From the NCBI GenBank assembly GCA_958295665.1, contig OY282560.1:47864333-47928332 (forward strand): 64,000 nt of DNA. Direction: 5' to 3'. Under the pieces are notes generated by a model. The model was given only the letters and a program-made list of their open reading frames with translations, was not told the origin of the DNA and made no database searches. Below, in pieces: positions 56,901 through 64,000 of this stretch (position 1 is its first letter; every line of letters begins with the position of its first letter). A program made the position numbers and the translations under genes. Source of the stretch: Tipula vernalis (lineage: Eukaryota > Arthropoda > Insecta > Diptera > Tipulidae).

Positions 56901-59900
56901 ATCTCTATCAATAGGTTTCGGGACCTGTAATTGCTGTGACAATTTTCATTTTCATTGCTCGAGTATTTCTAAACATTTCTTAGAAAATTCAATTTTATTG
57001 AAAATTAACTGTGCTATAGCCCACAAGTTTTTGGGCGGCAAACATCTAAAATGGTCCAATTGCGATGGTTGATATCTCTATCAATAGGTTTCGGGACCTG
57101 TAATTGCTGTAACAATTTTCATTTTGATTGCTCGAGTATTTCTAAACATTTCTTAGAAAATTCAATTTTATTGAAAATTAACTGTGCTATAGCCCACAAG
57201 TTTTTGGGCGGCAAAAATCTAAAATGGTCCGATTACGATGGTTGATATCTCTATCAATAGTTTTCGGGACCTGTAATTGCTGTGACAATTTTCATTTTGA
57301 TTGCTCGAGTATTTCTAAACATTTCTTAGAAAATTCAATTTTATTGAAAATTAACTGTGCTATAGCCCACAAGTTTTTGGGCGGCAAAAATCTAAAATGG
57401 TCCGATTACGATGGTTGATATCTCTATCAATAGGTTTCGGGACCTGTAATTGCTGTGACAATTTTCATTTTCATCGCTCGAGTATTTCTAAACATTTCTT
57501 AGAAAATTCAATTTTATTGAAAATTAACTGTGCTATAGCCCACAAGTTTTTGGGCGGCAAAAATCTAAAATGGTCCGATTACGATGGTTGATATCTCTAT
57601 CAATAGGTTTCGGGACCTGTAATTTCTGTGACAATTTTCATTTTGATTGCTCGAGTATTTCTGAACATTTATTAGAAAATTCAATTTTATTGAAAATTAA
57701 CTGTGCTATAGCCCACAAGTTTTTGGGCGGCAAAAATCTAAAATGGTCCGATTACGATGGTTGATATCTCTATCAATAGGTTTCGGGACCTGTAATTGCT
57801 GTGACAATTTTCATTTTGATTGCTCGAGTATTTCTAAATATTTCTTAGAAAATTCAATTTTATTGAAAATTAACTGTGCTATAGCCCACAAGTTTTTGGG
57901 CGGCAAAAATCTAAAATGGTCCGATTACGATGGTTGATATCTCTATCAATAGGTTTCGGGACCTGTAATTTCTGTGACAATTTTCATTTTCATTGCTCGA
58001 GTATTTCTAAACATTTCTTAGAAAATTCAATTTTATTGAAAATTAACTGTGCTATAGCCCACAAGTTTTTGGGCGGCAAAAATCTAAAATGGTCCGATTA
58101 CGATTGTTGATATCTCTATCAATAGGTTTCGGGACCTGTAATTTCTGTGACAATTTTCATTTTCATTGCTCGAGTATTTCTAAACATTTCTTAGAATATT
58201 CAATTTTATTGAAAATTAACTGTGCTATAGCCCACAAGTTTTTGGGCGGCAAAAATCTAAAATGGTCCGATTACGATTGTTGATATCTCTATCAATAGGT
58301 TTCGGGACCTGTAATTTCTGTGACAATTTTCATTTTCATTGCTCGAGTATTTCTAAACATTTCTTAGAATATTCAATTTTATTGAAAATTAACTGTGCTA
58401 TAGCCCACAAGTTTTTGGGCGGCAAAAATCTAAAATGGTCCGATTACGATGGTTGATACCTCTATCAATAGGTTTCGTGACCTGTAATTGCTGTGACAAT
58501 TTTCATTTTGATTGCTCGAGTATTTCTAAACATTTCTCAGAAAATTCAATTTTATTGAAAATTAACTGTGCTATAGCCCACAAGTTTTTGGGCGGCAAAA
58601 ATCTAAAATGGTCCGATCACGATGGTTGATATCTCTATCAATAGGTTTCGGGACCTGTAATTGCTGTGACAATATTCATTTTCATTGCTCGAGTATTTCT
58701 AAACATTTCTTAGAAAATTCAATTTTATTGAAAATTAACTGTGCTATAGCCCACAAGTTTTTGGGCGGCAAACATCTAAAATGGTCCGATTACGATTGTT
58801 GATATCTCTATCAATAGGTTTCGGGACCTGTAATTGCTGTAATAATTTTCATTTTGATTGCTCGAGTATTTCTAAACATTTCTTAGAAAATTCAATTTTA
58901 TTGAAAATTAACTGTGCTATAGCCCACAAGTTTTTGGGCGGCAAAAATCTAAAATGGTCCGATTACGATGGTTGATATCTCTATCAATAGGTTTCGTGAC
59001 CTGTAATTGCTGTGACAATTTTCATTTTGATTGCTCGAGTATTTCTAAATATTTCTTAGAAAATTCAATTTTATTGAAAATTAACTGTGCTATAGCCCAC
59101 AAGTTTTTGGGCGGCAAAAATCTAAAATGGTCCGATTACGATGGTTGATACCTCTATCAATAGGTTTCGTGACCTGTAATTGCTGTGACAATTTTCATTT
59201 TGATTGCTCGAGTATTTCTAAACATTTCTCAGAAAATTCAATTTTATTGAAAATTAACTGTGCTATAGCCCACAAGTTTTTGGGCGGCAAAAATCTAAAA
59301 TGGTCCGATTACGATAGTTGATACCTCTATCAATAGGTTTCGGGACCTGTAATTGCTGTGACAATTTTCTTTTTGATTGCTCGAGTATTTCTAAACATTT
59401 CTTAGAAAATTCAATTTTATTGAAAATTAACTGTGCTATAGCCCACAAGTTTTTGGGCGGCAAAAATCTAAAATGGTCCGATTACGATGGTTGATATCTC
59501 TATCAATAGGTTTCGGGACCTGTAATTGCTGTGACAATTTTCATTTTCATTGCTCGAGTATTTCTAAACATTTCTTAGAAAATTCAATTTTATTGAAAAT
59601 TAACTGTGCTATAGCCCACAAGTTTTTGGGCGGCAAAAATCTAAAATGGTCCGATTACGATGGTTGATATCTCTATCAATAGGTTTCGGGACCTGTAATT
59701 GCTGTGACAATTTTCATTTTCATTGCTCGAGTATTTCTAAACATTTCTTAGAAAATTCAATTTTATTGAAAATTAACTGTGCTATAGCCCACAAGTTTTT
59801 GGGCGGCAAAAATCTAAAATGGTCCGATTACGATGGTTGATACCTCTATCAATAGGTTTCGTGACCTGTAATTGCTGTGACAATTTTCATTTTGATTGCT

Positions 59901-62900
59901 CGAGTATTTCTAAACATTTCTCAGAAAATTCAATTTTATTGAAAATTAACTGTGCTATAGCCCACAAGTTTTTGGGCGGCAAAAATCTAAAATGGTCCGA
60001 TCACGATGGTTGATATCTCTATCAATAGGTTTCGGGACCTGTAATTGCTGTGACAATTTTCATTTTCATTGCTCGAGTATTTCTAAACATTTCTTAGAAA
60101 ATTCAATTTTATTGAAAATTAACTGTGCTATAGCCCACAAGTTTTTGGGCGGCAAAAATCTAAAATGGTCCGATCACGATGGTTGATATCTCTATCAATA
60201 GGTTTCGGGACCTGTAATTGCTGTGACAATTTTCATTTTCATTGCTCGAGTATTTCTAAACATTTCTTAGAAAATTCAATTTTATTGAAAATTAACTGTG
60301 CTATAGCCCACAAGTTTTTGGGCGGCAAAAATCTAAAATGGTCCGATTACGATGGTTGATATCTCTATCAATAGGTTTCGGGACCTGTAATTGCTGTAAC
60401 AATTTTCATTTTGATTGCTCGAGTATTTCTAAACATTTCTTAGAAAATTCAATTTTATTGAAAATTAACTGTGCTATAGCCCACAAGTTTTTGGGCGGCA
60501 AAAATCTAAAATGGTCCGATTACGATGGTTGATATCTCTATCAATAGGTTTCGGGACCTGTAATTGCTGTGACAATTTTCATTTTCATTGCTCGAGTATT
60601 TCTAAACATTTCTTAGAAAATTCAATTTTATTGAAAATTAACTGTGCTATAGCCCACAAGTTTTTGGGCGGCAAAAATCTAAAATGGTCCGATTACGATG
60701 GTTGATATCTCTATCAATAGGTTTCGGGACCTGTAATTGCTGTGACAATTTTCATTTTGATTGCTCGAGTATTTCTAAATATTTCTTAGAAAATTCAATT
60801 TTATTGAAAATTAACTGTGCTATAGCCCACAAGTTTTTGGGCGGCAAAAATCTAAAATGGTCCGATTACGATGGTTGATATCTCTATCAATAGGTTTCGG
60901 GACCTGTAATTGCTGTGACAATTTTCATTTTGATTGCTCGAGTATTTCTAAACATTTCTTAGAAAATTCAATTTTATTGAAAATTAACTGTGCTATAGCC
61001 CACAAGTTTTTGGGCGGCAAAAATCTAAAATGGTCCGATTACGATGGATGATATCTCTATCAATAGGTTTCGGGACCTGTAATTGCTGTGACAATTTTCA
61101 TTTTGATTGCTCGAGTATTTCTAAATATTTCTTAGAAAATTCAATTTTATTGAAAATTAACTGTGCTATAGCCCACAAGTTTTTGGGCGGCAAAAATCTA
61201 AAATGGTCCGATTACGATGGTTGATATCTCTATCAATAGGTTTCGGGACCTGTAATTGCTGTAACAATTTTCATTTTGATTGCTCGAGTATTTCTAAACA
61301 TTTCTTAGAAAATTCAATTTTATTGAAAATTAACTGTGCTATAGCCCACAAGTTTTTGGGCGGCAAAAATCTAAAATGGTCCGATTACGATGGTTGATAT
61401 CTCTATCAATAGGTTTCGTGACCTGTAATTGCTGTGACAATTTTCATTTTGATTGCTCGAGTATTTCTAAATATTTCTTAGAAAATTCAATTTTATTGAA
61501 AATTAACTGTGCTATAGCCCACAAGTTTTTGGGCGGCAAAAATCTAAAATGGTCCGATTACGATGGTTGATACCTCTATCAATAGGTTTCGTGACCTGTA
61601 ATTGCTGTGACAATTTTCATTTTGATTGCTCGAGTATTTCTAAACATTTCTCAGAAAATTCAATTTTATTGAAAATTAACTGTGCTATAGCCCACAAGTT
61701 TTTGGGCGGCAAAAATCTAAAATGGTCCGATTACGATAGTTGATACCTCTATCAATAGGTTTCGGGACCTGTAATTGCTGTGACAATTTTCTTTTTGATT
61801 GCTCGAGTATTTCTAAACATTTCTTAGAAAATTCAATTTTATTGAAAATTAACTGTGCTATAGCCCACAAGTTTTTGGGCGGCAAAAATCTAAAATGGTC
61901 CGATTACGATGGTTGATATCTCTATCAATAGGTTTCGGGACCTGTAATTGCTGTGACAATTTTCATTTTCATTGCTCGAGTATTTCTAAACATTTCTTAG
62001 AAAATTCAATTTTATTGAAAATTAACTGTGCTATAGCCCACAAGTTTTTGGGCGGCAAAAATCTAAAATGGTCCGATTACGATGGTTGATATCTCTATCA
62101 ATAGGTTTCGGGACCTGTAATTGCTGTGACAATTTTCATTTTCATTGCTCGAGTATTTCTAAACATTTCTTAGAAAATTCAATTTTATTGAAAATTAACT
62201 GTGCTATAGCCCAAAATTTTTGGGCGGCAAAAATCTAAAATGGTCCGATTACGATTGTTGATATCTCTATCAATAGGTTTCGGGACCTGTAATTTCTGTG
62301 ACAATTTTCATTTTCATTGCTCGAGTATTTCTAAACATTTCTTAGAAAATTCAATTTTATTGAAAATTAACTGTGCTATAGCCCACAAGTTTTTGGGCGG
62401 CAAAAATCTAAAATGGTCCGATTACGATGGTTGATACCTCTATCAATAGGTTTCGAAACCTGTAATTGCTGTGACAATTTTCATTTTGATTGCTCGAGTA
62501 TTTCTAAACATTTCTCAGAAAATTCAATTTTATTGAAAATTAACTGTGCTATAGCCCACAAGTTTTTGGGCGGCAAAAATCTAAAATGGTCCGATCACGA
62601 TGGTTGATATCTCTATCAATAGGTTTCGGGACCTGTAATTGCTGTGACAATTTTCATTTTCATTGCTCGAGTATTTCTAAACATTTCTTAGAAAATTCAA
62701 TTTTATTGAAAATTAACTGTGCTATAGCCCACAAGTTTTTGGGCGGCAAAAATCTAAAATGGTCCGATCACGATGGTTGATATCTCTATCAATAGGTTTC
62801 GGGACCTGTAATTGCTGTGACAATTTTCATTTTCATTGCTCGAGTATTTCTAAACATTTCTTAGAAAATTCAATTTTATTGAAAATTAACTGTGCTATAG

Positions 62901-64000
62901 CCCACAAGTTTTTGGGCGGCAAAAATCTAAAATGGTCCGATTACGATGGTTGATATCTCTATCAATAGGTTTCGGGACCTGTAATTGCTGTAACAATTTT
63001 CATTTTGATTGCTCGAGTATTTCTAAACATTTCTTAGAAAATTCAATTTTATTGAAAATTAACTGTGCTATAGCCCACAAGTTTTTGGGCGGCAAAAATC
63101 TAAAATGGTCCGATTACGATGGTTGATATCTCTATCAATAGGTTTCGGGACCTGTAATTTCTGTGACAATTTTCATTTTCATTGCTCGAGTATTTCTAAA
63201 CATTTCTTAGAAAATTCAATTTTATTGAAAATTAACTGTGCTATAGCCCCCAAGTTTTTGGGCGGCAAAAATCTAAAATGGTCCGATTACGATGGTTGAT
63301 ATCTCTATCAATAGGTTTCGGGACCTGTAATTGCTGTGAAAATTTTCATTTTGATTGCTCGAGTATTTCTAAACATTTCTTAGAAAATTCAATTTTATTG
63401 AAAATTAACTGTGCTATAGCCCACAATTTTTGGGCGGCAAAAATCTAAAATGGTCCGATTACGATTGTTGATATCTCTATCAATAGGTTTCGGGACCTGT
63501 AATTGCTGTAACAATTTTCATTTTGATTGCTCGAGTATTTCTAAACATTTCTTAGAAAATTCAATTTTATTGAAAATTAACTGTGCTATAGCCCACAAGT
63601 TTTTGGGCGGCAAAAATCTAAAATGGTCCGATTACGATGGTTGATATCTCTATCAATAGGTTTCGGGACCTGTAATTTCTGTGACAATTTTCATTTTCAT
63701 TGCTCGAGTATTTCTAAACATTTCTTAGAAAATTCAATTTTATTGAAAATTAACTGTGCTATAGCCCACAAGTTTTTGGGCGGCAAAAATCTAAAATGGT
63801 CCGATTACGATGGTTGATATCTCTATCAATAGGTTTCGGGACCTGTAATTGCTGTGACAATTTTCATTTTGATTGCTCGAGTATTTCTAAATATTTCTTA
63901 GAAAATTCAATTTTATTGAAAATTAACTGTGCTATAGCCCACAAGTTTTTGGGCGGCAAAAATCTAAAATGGTCCGATTACGACGGTTGATATCTCTATT
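53951..64000 (+). repeat. 173-bp satellite array, about 58 units, continues past window
   Basis: Uniform tandem monomers of 173 bp, two of them 172 bp (about 62068-62239 and 63278-63449). Each has the words GATGGTTGATATCTCTATCA, CGGGACCTGTAATTGCTGTG, TTGCTCGAGTATTTCTAAAC, ATTCAATTTTATTGAA and GCCCACAAGTTTTTGGGC. Neighbouring units differ at only a few recurrent positions (for example TGTGACAA/TGTAACAA, TTGATTGC/TTCATCGC). The first unit is the most diverged. A block of about 14 units repeats at an offset of 2422 bp (58954 onward against 61376 onward). A 64-codon ORF in each unit overlaps the next and is not regarded as a gene. Confidence 0.97.

Noticed and set aside
54110..63990. A 64-codon ORF in almost every 173-bp unit, which could look like a tandem gene family.
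   Set aside because: The monomer length is not a multiple of 3, each ORF runs into the next unit, and the peptides vary only because the satellite DNA varies. No start context, splice site or conserved domain supports coding.
53951..64000. Possible hammerhead in the 173-bp satellite, because the minus strand contains CCCGAAACC.
   Set aside because: No CTGATGA core or matching helix strands occur in the monomer.

Overview
This is an AT-rich, eukaryotic, almost certainly insect (probably dipteran) genomic window. The two recognisable host genes are a secreted-type C-type lectin and a pickpocket (DEG/ENaC) channel. Both have consensus GT-AG introns, and the transposon and satellite complement is typical of arthropods. 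There is no bacterial-style gene organisation. The species is inference; the two gene families and the intron structure are read directly.

Layout. 1-3155 (minus) is a decayed Helitron whose Rep two-tyrosine and HxH motifs and Pif1-type Walker B motif are still readable. 3300-3810 holds an inverted-repeat element with a hammerhead-ribozyme-like sequence; a second, better preserved copy lies at 43390-43690. 8465-49167 (plus) is a C-type lectin gene in at least three exons (8465-8565, 26847-26954, 48923-49167) separated by introns of about 18 and 22 kb. Splice phases agree at both junctions, apart from a one-base deletion inside the middle exon.

The first large intron holds palindromic and foldback elements (9500-10255, 12856-14311), a Jockey-like fragment, a MITE-like element, a 241-bp satellite of about 24 units (19480-25310) and a BEL/Pao integrase tail. 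The second holds a G/T-rich GTTGAGTT-type array (27530-30360), a 110-bp repeat cluster, piggyBac, non-LTR and Ty3/gypsy remnants, more G/T-rich repeat, the second ribozyme copy, and a duplicated block with BEL/Pao reverse transcriptase fragments.

49500-50973 (minus) is a three-exon pickpocket gene, tail to tail with the lectin gene and apparently intact. 51200-53480 is a second broken Ty3/gypsy element, followed by an antisense BEL/Pao RNase H/integrase fragment (53340-53950). That fragment is cut off by a 173-bp satellite array that fills the rest of the window (53951-64000, about 58 units, with a repeating higher-order block of about 14 units).

The most notable signals are the type III hammerhead-like ribozyme shared by two dispersed copies, with an inverted arm that stops at the predicted cleavage site; the two satellites with internal dyads and higher-order structure; and a dispersed family found at the edge of different tandem arrays, which suggests that a mobile element seeds the satellites.
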